Assembly: GCF_030064675.1 (NCBI RefSeq)
Contig: NZ_CP116413.1
Location: 8,399,501 to 8,463,500, forward strand
Length of the DNA stretch: 64,000 nucleotides
Reading direction: 5' to 3'
Source: Crossiella sp. CA-258035
GTDB lineage: Bacteria > Actinomycetota > Actinomycetes > Mycobacteriales > Pseudonocardiaceae
The notes below the pieces were generated by a model that ran no database searches, was not told the origin of the DNA, and was given only the letters and a program-made list of their open reading frames with translations. Shown piece by piece: positions 46,199 to 56,630 of this stretch. Position numbers and translations under genes: made by a program. Position 1 is the stretch's first letter. The number at the start of each line of letters is the position of its first letter.

Positions 46199-46672
46199 TC
46201 AGCCTTGGCGCAGTCCGGCCAGCAGCCGGGGCGTGCCCGACACCGTGGCCACCCGCACCTCGTCCTCGCGCCGCTCCAGCCGGATCAGCAGGTGCTCCTC
46301 GGCCAGCCCCTCGGCCACGCCCTCGCCCCACTCGACCACGACCGCCGAGGTGGTCAGGTCGGTCTCCAGGTCCAGGTCCTCCAGCTCGTCGAAACCGCTG
46401 AGCCGGTAGGCGTCCACGTGCACCAGCGGGATGCCGCGCTCGCCCGGCTTGTGCGCCCTGGCGATCACGAAGGTCGGCGAGCTGACCTGCCCGCGCACGC
46501 CAAGACCGGCGGCGATCCCCCTGGTCAGCGCGGTCTTCCCGGCGCCGAGCGGCCCGGCGAGCAGCACCAGGTCACCGGCGGCCAGCAGCGCGCCGAGCCG
46601 GGCGCCGAATGCCTCGGTGTCCGCCACCTGGGGCAGTTCGATCGTCCACAGTGCACTGTCCACAGTGGTCAT
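46199..46672 (-). CDS. tsaE: t6A synthesis ATPase TsaE
   Basis: 157 residues from ATG 46672, which overlaps the hydrolase stop as ATGA. The P-loop is LLAGPLGAGKTALTRGIAAG, with SSPTFVIARAH and the conserved HVDAYRLSGFDELEDLDLE and VVVEWGEG. It cycles ATP to regenerate the TsaB-TsaD complex. It closes the alr-hydrolase-tsaE operon, separated from tsaB by the M14 gene. Confidence 0.96.
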   Translation of the reverse strand: MTTVDSALWTIELPQVADTEAFGARLGALLAAGDLVLLAGPLGAGKTALTRGIAAGLGVRGQVSSPTFVIARAHKPGERGIPLVHVDAYRLSGFDELEDLDLETDLTTSAVVVEWGEGVAEGLAEEHLLIRLERREDEVRVATVSGTPRLLAGLRQG

Positions 46673-47775
46673 GCCTTTCGCCACCAACGCTTTCCGCTCC
46701 CGGGGCTGGCACAGCGCCGGATGAGTTCGGTCAGTTTCCCGGTCACCAGCCCGGCCTGCTCCAGCATCACCATGTGCCCGGCCCCGGTGGCGCGCACCAG
46801 CTCGGCGTCCGGCAGCTCGGCCGCGATGGCCTCGGAGTGCGAGTACGGGGTCAGCCGGTCCGCGTCGCCGCCCAGCACCAGCACCGTGCAGTGCCGAAGG
46901 CCGGCCAGCGCGGCGTACCGGTTGTGCGTCTCCAGGGTGGACAGGAAGTCGGTCATCACCTCGACCGGGGTGTCGTCGATCATCCGGTCCATCAGGTCCA
47001 CCAGCGAGGGGCTCACCTCGCGGTCGCCGAAGGCCAGCCGCCGCACCACGCTCCAGGTGATCTCGCCGCCCACCTTGCGCACCCACTCGACCACGCCGGG
47101 CAGCGTGCCGGCCACCTTGCCCACGCCCAGGGTCACCGGGTTGTACCGGGACAGCAGCGGCCGGGGCAGGCCGGAGCTGCCCACCTTGCCCGCCGCGGTG
47201 CCGATCAGCGCGACCCCGCGCACCCGGTCCACGAACAGCTCGGGCTGCTGCTCGGCCAGCGCCATGATCGTCATACCGCCCATGGAGTGCCCGACGAGCA
47301 CCAGCGGCCCGTCCGGGGCCAGCGCGCGCAGCACCGCGTCCAGGTCCCGGCCCAGCTGCTCGATGGTCGCGGTGTCCCTGCCCGCGCGGCCGGAGCGGCC
47401 GTGCGAGCGCTGGTCGTAGAGCACCAGCCGGATCCGCGGGTCGACCAGCTCGGGCAGGTCCCGGCGCTGGAAGTGCCAGCAGCGGCGGTCCAGGGTGTAG
47501 CCGTGCACCAGCACCACGGTCAGCTCGGCCTTGCCGCCGTCGGCCGGGTCGACCTCCTCGCAGGCCAGCGGCGTGCCGTCGTCGGCGGCCACGGTGGACT
47601 GCCGGTCCGGGCGCAGCTCGCCCAGCTCCTCGTCGGTGAACGGGTCGTCCTCGGCGCCGCCCGCGCGCTGGGCCTTGATCCGGCGGGTCTGGGTGGCCGC
47701 GCCGACCGCGCCCGCGCCGACGGCCGCGCCGAGCACGCCGCCCGCGATGCCGACGGCGCGCCAGATCCGGTTCAT
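46669..47775 (-). CDS. alpha/beta-fold hydrolase
   Basis: 368 residues. A hydrophobic N-terminal helix (IAGGVLGAAVGAGAVGAATQ) may anchor it. The hydrolase domain shows the oxyanion region VLVHGYTLDRRCW, the nucleophile Ser in VLVGHSMGGMTI, the acid Asp in LVLGGDADRLTPY and the His in GAGHMVMLEQ. The substrate is unknown; it may be an esterase or lipase. It is overlapped by 4 nt at both ends, by alr and tsaE, as in other actinobacteria where an alpha/beta hydrolase lies between these genes. Confidence 0.92.
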   Translation of the reverse strand: MNRIWRAVGIAGGVLGAAVGAGAVGAATQTRRIKAQRAGGAEDDPFTDEELGELRPDRQSTVAADDGTPLACEEVDPADGGKAELTVVLVHGYTLDRRCWHFQRRDLPELVDPRIRLVLYDQRSHGRSGRAGRDTATIEQLGRDLDAVLRALAPDGPLVLVGHSMGGMTIMALAEQQPELFVDRVRGVALIGTAAGKVGSSGLPRPLLSRYNPVTLGVGKVAGTLPGVVEWVRKVGGEITWSVVRRLAFGDREVSPSLVDLMDRMIDDTPVEVMTDFLSTLETHNRYAALAGLRHCTVLVLGGDADRLTPYSHSEAIAAELPDAELVRATGAGHMVMLEQAGLVTGKLTELIRRCASPGSGKRWWRKA

Positions 47776-48914
47776 CCGCGGCCCCGGTAGCTGCGCCGCA
47801 CCCGCGGCCGGTACATGCCGGTGACGATCTCGTAGTGGATGGTGCCGATCTTGTCAGCCCACTCCTGCGCGGTGGGTTCGCCCTGGTCACCCGGCCCGAA
47901 CAGGATGACCTCGTCGCCCTCGGCCACCTCGGCGTCGCCGCAGTCCACCACGATCTGGTCCATGCAGATCCGGCCGACCACCGGCAGCCGCCGCCCGCCC
48001 AGGAAGACCTCCATCCGGCCGGAGAGTGCCCTGGGCACGCCGTCGGCGTAGCCCACCGGCACCAGGGCCAGGCTGGTCTCCGCGGGCGCGGTCCAGGTCA
48101 GGCCGTAGGACACGCCGGTCCCGGCCGGCACCCGCTTCACCCTGCTCACGCTGGAGCGGAAGGTCATCGCCGGGCGCAGCTGCTCGCCGCCGTGGCCGGG
48201 CACCGGGTTCAGGCCGTAGCCCGCGATGCCCACCCGGACCAGGTCGAAGTGCAGGTCAGGCCGCAGCAGGGTGGCCGCGGAGTTGGCCAGGTGCCGCATC
48301 GGCCGCAGGCCCAGCTCCAGCGCGGTCCGGTAGGCCTGCGCGAAGACCTCGGCCTGCTGGTCGGTGGCCGGGCTGTCCGGCTCGTCCGCGCTGGCCAGGT
48401 GCGACCACAGGCCGACCACCTCGACCGCGCCGTCGGCCGCGGCCTTGGCCGCCGCCTCGAACAGGCCTTGCCAGCTGCCCGGCTCGGCCCCGTTGCGGGA
48501 CAGGCCGGTGTCCACCTTGATGTGGATCCGCGCGGCCCGCCCGGTCGCCGCCACCCCCGCCAGCACCCCGGCCAGCTCGGCCCGCGAGGACACCGACAGG
48601 TCGACCTCGGCGGCGATGGCCGCGCTGAAGTCCTGCTCCACCGGGTACAGCCAGCACAGCACGGGCGCGGTGATCCCGGCGGCGCGCAGTTCCAGCGCCT
48701 CCTCCGGCGCGGCCACCCCGATCCAGGTCACCCCGGCGGTCAGCGCGGCCTTCGCCACCTCGACCGCGCCGTGGCCGTAGCCGTCGGCCTTGACCACGGC
48801 CATGGTCGCCGCGCCGGAGGCGGCGGCCAGCCCGGCCAGGTGGGCGTAGTTGTGCCGCAGCGCCGCCGTGTCGATCACGGTCTCGGCGCGGGCGGAGCGC
48901 GTCTGGTCAGCCAT
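47772..48914 (-). CDS. alr: alanine racemase
   Basis: 380 residues. It interconverts L- and D-alanine for peptidoglycan using PLP. Lys42 in AVVKADGYGHGA forms the Schiff base and the second catalytic Tyr is in GVSYGLTWTAPAE. The C-terminal beta domain has VPVGYADGVPRAL and GRICMDQIVVD. ATG 48914 lacks a strong Shine-Dalgarno sequence. A short inverted repeat ACACC-N6-GGTGT (48916-48931) sits directly upstream. It is first in alr-hydrolase-tsaE. Confidence 0.97.
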   Translation of the reverse strand: MADQTRSARAETVIDTAALRHNYAHLAGLAAASGAATMAVVKADGYGHGAVEVAKAALTAGVTWIGVAAPEEALELRAAGITAPVLCWLYPVEQDFSAAIAAEVDLSVSSRAELAGVLAGVAATGRAARIHIKVDTGLSRNGAEPGSWQGLFEAAAKAAADGAVEVVGLWSHLASADEPDSPATDQQAEVFAQAYRTALELGLRPMRHLANSAATLLRPDLHFDLVRVGIAGYGLNPVPGHGGEQLRPAMTFRSSVSRVKRVPAGTGVSYGLTWTAPAETSLALVPVGYADGVPRALSGRMEVFLGGRRLPVVGRICMDQIVVDCGDAEVAEGDEVILFGPGDQGEPTAQEWADKIGTIHYEIVTGMYRPRVRRSYRGRG

Positions 48915-48963
48915 AACACCGTCAATGGTGTCACAAGGATCCGCCGGGCAGCCCAGGAGCGCC

Positions 48964-50205
48964 TCAGCCGATCCGCCGCCGCGCCAGCACCTCCAGCTCG
49001 GCCCGCTGCGCGCCCACCGCCTGCTCGACCTCCTCGGCCGCCAGCGCCCCGCAGTCCAGCCCGCGCACCAGCCCGATCGCCAGCGCCTGCGCGGTGGCCG
49101 GCTCGTCCAGCACGGTGCCCGCGATCCGGTCCCGGTAGGCGCGCAGCCGCGCGGCCGCGGCCGGGAAGGCCTCCCGGTAGAAGGCGTAGGTGGCCAGGAA
49201 CCGGGTGGGCAGCTGGTGCGGGTGCAGGTCCCAGCCCTGGTAGTAGGCGCTGTCCAGGGACCGCCGGACCAGCCGGGCGTGCAGCCGCCAGCCCGCGTGC
49301 ACCTCGGCGCTGCCGCCCACCGGCAGGATGTTGGTGGACCCGTCGGACAGCCGCACCCCGGTGCCCGCCGCGGCCAGCAGCATCACCATCCGGGCGTGCT
49401 CGGCCACCGGGTGGGCCATGCTCTGCAGCGCCGCGGTGACCCCGCAGGCCGCGCTGTAGTCGTAGGTGCCGTAGTGCAGCCCGGCGCACCGGCCCTCGCT
49501 GGCGTGCACCATCTCGGCCACGGTGGCCCGCCCGTCCGGGCCCAGGATCGCCTGGGTGGTCTCCACCTGGAGCTCGAACCGCAGCGTGCCCTCGGCCAGC
49601 CCGAGCTCCTGCTCCAGCCGCCCGCACAGCCACACCGCGGAGGTGACCTGCGCGGCCGAGGTGACCTTCGGGAAGGTGATCACGAACCCCGGCGGCAGCC
49701 CGCCGTCGACCAGCTCGGTCAGCAACAGCGCCAGGCTGCGCAGCCCGCGCCGCCGCAGCGCAGGTTCCAGGCCCTTGGGCCGCACGCCGCAGAACGGCGG
49801 CGCGGTGCCTGCCGCCAGGTCCTCGCGCAGCGCCCGCCCGGCCGAGCGGGCCGCCGCGTCCTCCTCGGCCTCGCCGGGTGCGCCGAAGCCGTCCTCCAGG
49901 TCGACCCGCAGGTCCTCGATCGGCTCCGCGGTCAGCTTGGCCAGCACCCGGCCGCGCAGCCCGGCCGCGCCGTCCACCCCGGTGGCCGCGGCCAGCGCGG
50001 CCCCGTCCGGGGCGTGCTCGGCCAGCGCCGCCCGCGCCTGCGCGCCCCAGGCCGCGGCCAGTCCTGGCCGGACCCGGTCGGCCGGCACGTAGACGGTGTG
50101 CACCGGTTGCCGCCCGCCGGGATCGCCCGGATAGGCCCGGTCCCGCTCGAAGTCCACAGTGGATAGTTGCCGGTCGAGCTCGCCCGCTATCGCGTCCAGG
50201 TCCAC
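48964..50205 (-). CDS. DUF6986/CitE-like aldolase-lyase family protein
   Basis: 413 residues from GTG 50205, chosen because GGAGAG lies 6 nt upstream and because it starts 12 nt after the malate synthase stop. The HpcH/HpaI-CitE barrel is suggested by FCGVRPKGLEPAL (CoA or acid binding Arg), FELQVETTQAIL (metal Glu) and LHYGTYDYSAACG (metal Asp). The family sits beside malate synthase in actinobacteria and probably handles a beta-hydroxy acid or its CoA ester around the glyoxylate pathway. The reaction is not known. Confidence 0.82.
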   Translation of the reverse strand: MDLDAIAGELDRQLSTVDFERDRAYPGDPGGRQPVHTVYVPADRVRPGLAAAWGAQARAALAEHAPDGAALAAATGVDGAAGLRGRVLAKLTAEPIEDLRVDLEDGFGAPGEAEEDAAARSAGRALREDLAAGTAPPFCGVRPKGLEPALRRRGLRSLALLLTELVDGGLPPGFVITFPKVTSAAQVTSAVWLCGRLEQELGLAEGTLRFELQVETTQAILGPDGRATVAEMVHASEGRCAGLHYGTYDYSAACGVTAALQSMAHPVAEHARMVMLLAAAGTGVRLSDGSTNILPVGGSAEVHAGWRLHARLVRRSLDSAYYQGWDLHPHQLPTRFLATYAFYREAFPAAAARLRAYRDRIAGTVLDEPATAQALAIGLVRGLDCGALAAEEVEQAVGAQRAELEVLARRRIG

Positions 50206-50212
50206 TGTGGAC
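50200..50212. repeat. iterated palindrome GTCCACTGTGGAC, copy 3
   Basis: Exact 13-bp palindrome covering the GTG start of the DUF6986 gene. A near copy, GTCCACAGTGGAT, lies 48 bases away at 50152-50164. Confidence 0.7.
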
Positions 50213-50216
50213 TCTC

Positions 50217-51800
<1,584 letters not shown>

Positions 51801-51872
51801 CCACTCACCCCGCTGTGTCCGTCCTCGCACACCTGGGACCACCCTATGGACACCTGCGGCGAGTCGGCACCC

Positions 51873-53333
51873 TCAAATACTGGAACTGCCGGTTCCCAAC
51901 CCGGATGCCGACCGCAGCGCGCGGATCGCCCCGGGCAGCACGTCCACCAGCACCGAGGCCGAGGTCGGCGCGTCCCGCGCGGCCAGCTGTCCGGCCACCT
52001 CGTGCGCGCGCACCGCGCAGCCCGCGGCCAGCAGCGGGTCCATGCCACCGGCCAGCAGCGCGCCGATCAGACCGGAGAGCACGTCACCCGACCCGGCGGT
52101 GGCCAGCCAGGCCGAGCGGGCCGGGTTGACCAGCACCCGGCCGTCCGGCGCGGCGATCACGGTGGCGTGGCCCTTGAGCAGCACCACCGCGTTGGTGCGC
52201 TGCGCGGCGCGGCGGGCCGCGGCCACCCGGTCCTCGCCGACCGTGCCTGCCAGGCGGGCGAACTCGCGGTCGTGCGGGGTGAGCACCATCGGGGTGTCCG
52301 GGTCGCGCTCGTCCCAGAGCGACTCGTCCGCCGCCAGCAGGGTGATCGCGTCGGCGTCCGCGCAGACCGGCACACCGGCGGCCAGCACCTGGCGCAGCAC
52401 CTCCGCGCCCGCGGTGCCGGTGCCGAGGCCGGGGCCGACCACCCAGGCCTGCACCCGGCCGGCGTCGGTGACCGAGCCGGTGGCCACCACCTCCGGCCAG
52501 CGGTCCCGCACCGGGTCGGCGGCCTCGCCCGCGTAGCGCACCATGCCGGAGGTGGCCCGGATGGCCGCGCCGGTGGCCAGCACCGCCGCGCCGGGGTAGA
52601 CCGCGGACCCGGCGGCCAGGCCGGTGACGCCCTGGGTGTACTTGTCATCGCTCGCGCCGGGCACCGGCCAGCGCGCGCCGACCTCGGCGTCGGAGAGCAC
52701 CACCAGCTCGGGTTCGCCCAGGTCGTCGCCGATGCCGATGTCGATGAGGCAGACCTCGCCGCAGTGCCCGGCGGCCAGCACGTGCACCGGTTTGAGGCAG
52801 CCGAAGGTCACCGTGGCGGCGGCGTGCACGGCCGGGCCGGACACCACGCCGGTGTCCGGGTCCACGCCACTGGGCAGGTCCACCGCCAGGATCGGGGCCG
52901 CCACCTGCTCGACCAGCTCAGCCGCCGCTGGCCGCAGCGGACCGCGGGCGGACAACCCGACGATGCCGTCCAGCACCAGGTCGGCGGCCCGCACCGCGGC
53001 CAGGTGGTCGGTGGCGATCCGGCCGCCTGCCCGGCGCAGCGCGGCCAGCCCAGCGGGGTGCGCCCGCTCCGGGTCCAGCAGCACCGCCTCGACGGCGACC
53101 CCGCGCCGCCGCAGGAAGTGCCCGGCCCACAGCGCGTCCCCGCCGTTGTTGCCCGCGCCCACCAGCAGCGTCACCCGCCGCCCGGACACACCGCCGGTCA
53201 GCTCTGCCAGCATGCCGATGGCGTAGGTGGCCAGGCCGAAGGCGGCCCTGCGCATCAGCGCGCCCTCGGGGACCCGCTGGAACACCTCGTGCTCGGCCGC
53301 CCTGACCCGGTCGGCGCCCCAGACGCCGCTCAC
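51873..53333 (-). CDS. nnr: bifunctional NAD(P)H-hydrate epimerase/ADP-dependent dehydratase
   Basis: 486 residues, repairing hydrated NAD(P)H. The N-terminal YjeF_N domain (about 1-215) shows LLVGAGNNGGDALWAGHFLR and LAVDLPSGVDPDTG. The C-terminal carbohydrate-kinase-like domain (about 225-480) shows WVVGPGLGTG, VLTPHDREFARL, VVLLKGHATVIAAPDG and the catalytic ATAGSGDVLSGLIGALLAGG. GTG 53333 overlaps the glmS stop by 4 nt, so it is coupled to glmS. Confidence 0.96.
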   Translation of the reverse strand: MSGVWGADRVRAAEHEVFQRVPEGALMRRAAFGLATYAIGMLAELTGGVSGRRVTLLVGAGNNGGDALWAGHFLRRRGVAVEAVLLDPERAHPAGLAALRRAGGRIATDHLAAVRAADLVLDGIVGLSARGPLRPAAAELVEQVAAPILAVDLPSGVDPDTGVVSGPAVHAAATVTFGCLKPVHVLAAGHCGEVCLIDIGIGDDLGEPELVVLSDAEVGARWPVPGASDDKYTQGVTGLAAGSAVYPGAAVLATGAAIRATSGMVRYAGEAADPVRDRWPEVVATGSVTDAGRVQAWVVGPGLGTGTAGAEVLRQVLAAGVPVCADADAITLLAADESLWDERDPDTPMVLTPHDREFARLAGTVGEDRVAAARRAAQRTNAVVLLKGHATVIAAPDGRVLVNPARSAWLATAGSGDVLSGLIGALLAGGMDPLLAAGCAVRAHEVAGQLAARDAPTSASVLVDVLPGAIRALRSASGLGTGSSSI

Positions 53334-55192
53334 TCGACGGTGACCGACTTGGCCAGGTTGCGCGGCTTGTCCACGTCGTAGCCGCGCGCGCGGGCGATCT
53401 CCGCGGCCAGCACCTGCAGCGGGATGGTGGAGACCAGCGGCTGCAACAGGGTGGGCACCGCGGGCAGCTCGATCAGGTCGTTGGCGAAGGGCCGCACCGT
53501 CTCGTCGCCCTCCTCGGCGATCACGATGGTGCGCGCGCCGCGGGCCCTGATCTCCTGGATGTTGGACAGCAGCTTGCTGTGCAGCACCGCCCGGCCCTTC
53601 GGCGAGGGCATGACCACCACGACCGGCAGCCCCTCCTCGATCAGCGCGATCGGCCCGTGCTTGAGCTCACCGGCGGCGAAGCCCTCGGCGTGCATGTAGG
53701 CCAGCTCCTTGAGCTTGAGCGCGCCCTCCAGGGCCACCGGGTAGCCCACGTGGCGGCCGAGGAACAGCACCGCCTTGGCGTCGGCCAGCTCCCGCGCCAG
53801 CTCACGCATCCGGTCCACTGTGGACAGCACCTGGCTGACCGCGGCCGGCATCGCCGCCAGCTCGTGGAACTCGCGTGCCACCTCGTCCGGGTACTTGGTG
53901 CCGCGGGCCTGCGCCAGGGCCAGGCCGACCAGGTAGTTGGCCGCGATCTGGGCCAGGAACGCCTTGGTGGAGGCGACCCCGATCTCCGGCCCGGCGTGGG
54001 TGTAGAGCACCGCGTCGGACTCGCGCGGGATCTGCGCGCCGTTGGTGTTGCAGACCGCCAGCACCCGGGCCTTCTGCCCGCGGGCGTGCCGCACCGCCTC
54101 CAGGGTGTCCGCGGTCTCGCCGGACTGGGAGACCGCCACCACCAGGGTGGAGCGGTCCAGCACCGCGTCCCGGTAGCGGAACTCGCTGGCCAGCTCGACC
54201 TCCACGGGCAGCCGGGTCCAGTGCTCGATGGCGTACTTGGCGACCAGCCCGGAGTGGTAGGCCGAGCCGCAGGCCACCACGAAGACCTTGTCCACGTCCC
54301 GCAGGTCCTGGTCGGACAGGCGCTGCTCGTCGAGCACGATCCGGCCGTCCTGGAAGTGCCCGCGCAGCGTGTTGGCCAGCGCGTCGGGCTGCTCCTCGAT
54401 CTCCTTGAGCATGAAGTACTCGTGGCCGCCCTTCTCCGCGGCCGCGAGGTCCCAGTCCACGTGGAAGGGCGTGCACGGCGCGTCCTCGCCGTGGAAGTCG
54501 GTGACCCGGTACCCGGCGCGGGTCAGCTCGACCACCTGGTCCTGGCCCAGCTCGACCGCGTCCCTGGTGTGCTCGATGAAGGCGGCCACGTCGGAGGCGA
54601 CGAAGTTCTCCCCCTCGCCGACCCCGACCACCAGCGGCGAGGACCGCCGCGCGGCGAGGACCAGGTCCGGGTGGTCGGCATGCGTGACGACCAGGGTGAA
54701 CGCGCCCTCCAGGCGGCGGCAGACCAGCCGCACCGAGGCGGCCAGGTCACCGGCGGTCTCGCCCTCGCGGTAGGCGGCGGCGATCAGGTGCGCCGCGGTC
54801 TCGCTGTCGGTGTCGCTGGCCGGTTCGACCCCGGCGGCCTCCAGCTCGGCGCGCAGCGCGATGAAGTTCTCGATGATCCCGTTGTGCACCACGGCCAGCT
54901 TGCCGGTGCCGTCCCGGTGCGGGTGCGCGTTGCGGTCGGTCGGCGCGCCGTGCGTGGCCCACCGGGTGTGGCCCATGCCGCTGGTGCCGGCGAAGCCGTC
55001 CCGGCCGACCTCGTCCAGCCTGGTCTCCAGGTTGACCAGCGGCCCGGCCTTGCGCTCCACGGCCAGTCCGCCACCGCCGTCCAGCACGGCCACGCCAGCC
55101 GAGTCATAGCCCCGGTACTCCAGCCGCCGCAACCCGTCCAGCACGACGGTCAGAGCTGGTCGATGTCCTACGTATCCCACGATCCCGCACAC
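53330..55192 (-). CDS. glmS: glutamine-fructose-6-phosphate aminotransferase
   Basis: 620 residues from GTG 55192, so the mature N-terminus is the catalytic Cys (CGIVGYVGHRPA). It makes glucosamine-6-phosphate for peptidoglycan. The class II amidotransferase domain shows RWATHGAPTDRNAHPH. Two SIS domains follow (VACGSAYHSGLVAKYAIEH, VVAVSQSGETADTLEAV, LGRHVGYPVALEGALKLKEL). It ends DVDKPRNLAKSVTVE. A TAnnnT -10 lies 7 nt before the GTG with no Shine-Dalgarno sequence, so it is probably leaderless; a conserved leader ribozyme was not seen. glmM follows 8 kb away. Confidence 0.97.
   Translation of the reverse strand: MCGIVGYVGHRPALTVVLDGLRRLEYRGYDSAGVAVLDGGGGLAVERKAGPLVNLETRLDEVGRDGFAGTSGMGHTRWATHGAPTDRNAHPHRDGTGKLAVVHNGIIENFIALRAELEAAGVEPASDTDSETAAHLIAAAYREGETAGDLAASVRLVCRRLEGAFTLVVTHADHPDLVLAARRSSPLVVGVGEGENFVASDVAAFIEHTRDAVELGQDQVVELTRAGYRVTDFHGEDAPCTPFHVDWDLAAAEKGGHEYFMLKEIEEQPDALANTLRGHFQDGRIVLDEQRLSDQDLRDVDKVFVVACGSAYHSGLVAKYAIEHWTRLPVEVELASEFRYRDAVLDRSTLVVAVSQSGETADTLEAVRHARGQKARVLAVCNTNGAQIPRESDAVLYTHAGPEIGVASTKAFLAQIAANYLVGLALAQARGTKYPDEVAREFHELAAMPAAVSQVLSTVDRMRELARELADAKAVLFLGRHVGYPVALEGALKLKELAYMHAEGFAAGELKHGPIALIEEGLPVVVVMPSPKGRAVLHSKLLSNIQEIRARGARTIVIAEEGDETVRPFANDLIELPAVPTLLQPLVSTIPLQVLAAEIARARGYDVDKPRNLAKSVTVE
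53813..53825. repeat. iterated palindrome GTCCACTGTGGAC, copy 4
   Basis: Exact 13-bp palindrome inside glmS, encoding part of the STVDRM segment. Confidence 0.7.
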
Positions 55193-55199
55193 TCGGGAC

Positions 55200-55205
55200 A
55201 GGGTA
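55200..55205 (-). promoter_or_regulatory. predicted leaderless -10 of glmS
   Basis: Minus-strand TACCCT lies exactly 7 nt before GTG 55192. Confidence 0.55.
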
Positions 55206-55276
55206 GGCGCTGCCGTCGGCGGAGTCGGATTGGTCCAAACCTCGGGCCGACGCCAGCCGGGCGGGGCGGTATCCAC

Positions 55277-55282
55277 TACCGT
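55277..55282 (+). promoter_or_regulatory. predicted leaderless -10 of the alpha/beta hydrolase gene
   Basis: TACCGT ends 7 nt before ATG 55290, with no Shine-Dalgarno sequence. Confidence 0.55.
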
Positions 55283-55289
55283 CCGGGGC

Positions 55290-56126
55290 ATGGCACGCGC
55301 GGTCAAGGCCCTGACGGCCAAGCAGGCGCTGGTGACGCTGACCCGCCCCGGTCCGCACAAGGTGCTGCGCGGCGACCTGGGCCTGATCGGCCTGCCCGGT
55401 GTGATCCTCACCCCAGCACAGGGCCTCGGGCTGCCCGCGGTGGCCTTCGGGCACGGCTGGCTGCAACCGGCCCGCCGCTACCTGGGCCTGCTCAAGCACC
55501 TGGCCTCCTGGGGCATCGTGGTCGCGGCCCCCGGCACGCACACCGGCGCACTGCCCAGCCACCGCCTGCTCGCCGCCGACCTGCGCACCGCGCTGGACGT
55601 GTGCACCGGCGTCCGCCTCGGCGAGGGCCAGCTCAGCGTGCACCCGGAACGGCTCGCGGTGGCCGGTCACTCCATGGGCGGCGGCGCGGCCGTGCTGTCC
55701 GCCGCCGAGGACGAGCGGGTCCGCGCCGTGGTCACCATGGCCCTGTCGGAGACCCGCCCCTCAGCCCTGGACGCCGCGCACCACTGCGCCATGCCCGGCC
55801 TGCACCTGTCCGCGGTGCAGGACCTGGTCGCGCCAACGGTCGGCCACGTCGAACCGGTCGCCCAGGCCTGGGCCGGACCGGTGCAGCTGCGGGGCATCAC
55901 CAAGGCCACCCACCTGGCCTTCACCGAGGGCAGGCACTGGAGCGACCTGCTGCTGGACGGCCGGTCCCACCACACCACCCAGAAGCTGACCAAGGCGCTG
56001 ACCACCGCGTTCCTGCTGCGCATCCTCACCGGCACCCGCGCCTACAGCGCACTGCTGGAGGAAGAGGTCCGCGGCTGCACGATCGACTACACCCGGGGCC
56101 CGCTGCCCACGGCCACACACCGCTGA
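55290..56126 (+). CDS. alpha/beta hydrolase, dienelactone-hydrolase/PET-hydrolase-like
   Basis: 278 residues from ATG 55290. The nucleophile Ser lies in VAGHSMGGGAAVL; the oxyanion region is LPAVAFGHGWLQPARRYLG. The acid is probably Asp in LSAVQDLVAPTVGH and the His in ITKATHLAFTEG. There is no signal peptide, so it is cytosolic, unlike secreted cutinase-like relatives. Substrate unknown. It is divergent from glmS, with leaderless promoters back to back within 85 bases. Confidence 0.9.
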   Translation: MARAVKALTAKQALVTLTRPGPHKVLRGDLGLIGLPGVILTPAQGLGLPAVAFGHGWLQPARRYLGLLKHLASWGIVVAAPGTHTGALPSHRLLAADLRTALDVCTGVRLGEGQLSVHPERLAVAGHSMGGGAAVLSAAEDERVRAVVTMALSETRPSALDAAHHCAMPGLHLSAVQDLVAPTVGHVEPVAQAWAGPVQLRGITKATHLAFTEGRHWSDLLLDGRSHHTTQKLTKALTTAFLLRILTGTRAYSALLEEEVRGCTIDYTRGPLPTATHR

Positions 56127-56595
56127 TCAGCCTCGCGGCGGCTGTCCCGCCCGGGGTGCGGCCGCGGCTTGCCCAGCGCCCGGTTCACCGGCGGCAGCAG
56201 GTACAGCAGGCAGCTTCTCGATCAGCCGCCACAGGTGCACACCGGCGAAGACCAGGCAGAGCCCGAGCAGGATGAACCTGGCCCAGGTCTGCCGGCACAG
56301 GGTCAGCACCGCGAAGATCAAGGATGTCGTTGGGCAGGTGCCCGGCACCGAGGTGGAACCCGCCGAGGCGGCTGCCACCGGCCACGCTCAGCCCGAAGCC
56401 GACCTACACCCCGGCGCTGACGACCACCCAGACGAACGCGACCACCACCGCGACCAGCGACGGCTTCCGCATCATTGGCGGCAGCAGCCCTGGCGGCCCT
56501 GACGATGTCCCCGGTGACGGCATCCCCGGCGTCCCTGGGCCGAAGCCGGGCGGCGAGTAGCCGCCCGGTCCCTGCCCCCACCGCGGTCCGGTCAC
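56127..56595 (-). pseudogene. broken small membrane protein gene (nonsense codon and frameshift)
   Basis: From a GTG at 56595 the frame reads a Gly/Pro-rich leader (GPRWGQGPGGYSPPGFGPGT), then MMRKPSLVAVVVAFVWVVVS. A TAG at about 56404 interrupts it. The same frame continues as VGFGLSVAGGSRLGGFHLGA to LPNDI, after which membrane sequence resumes one frame over (LIFAVLTLCRQTWARFILLG, then LCLVFAGVHLWRLIEKLP). Joined, these make a plausible 150-residue membrane protein of the Pro/Gly-leader type often found beside secretion genes. The breaks could be real or sequence errors. Confidence 0.6.
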
Positions 56596-56630
56596 CGGCC
56601 GCCCTTCTCAGCTGTCACGGGTGCGCGCGC

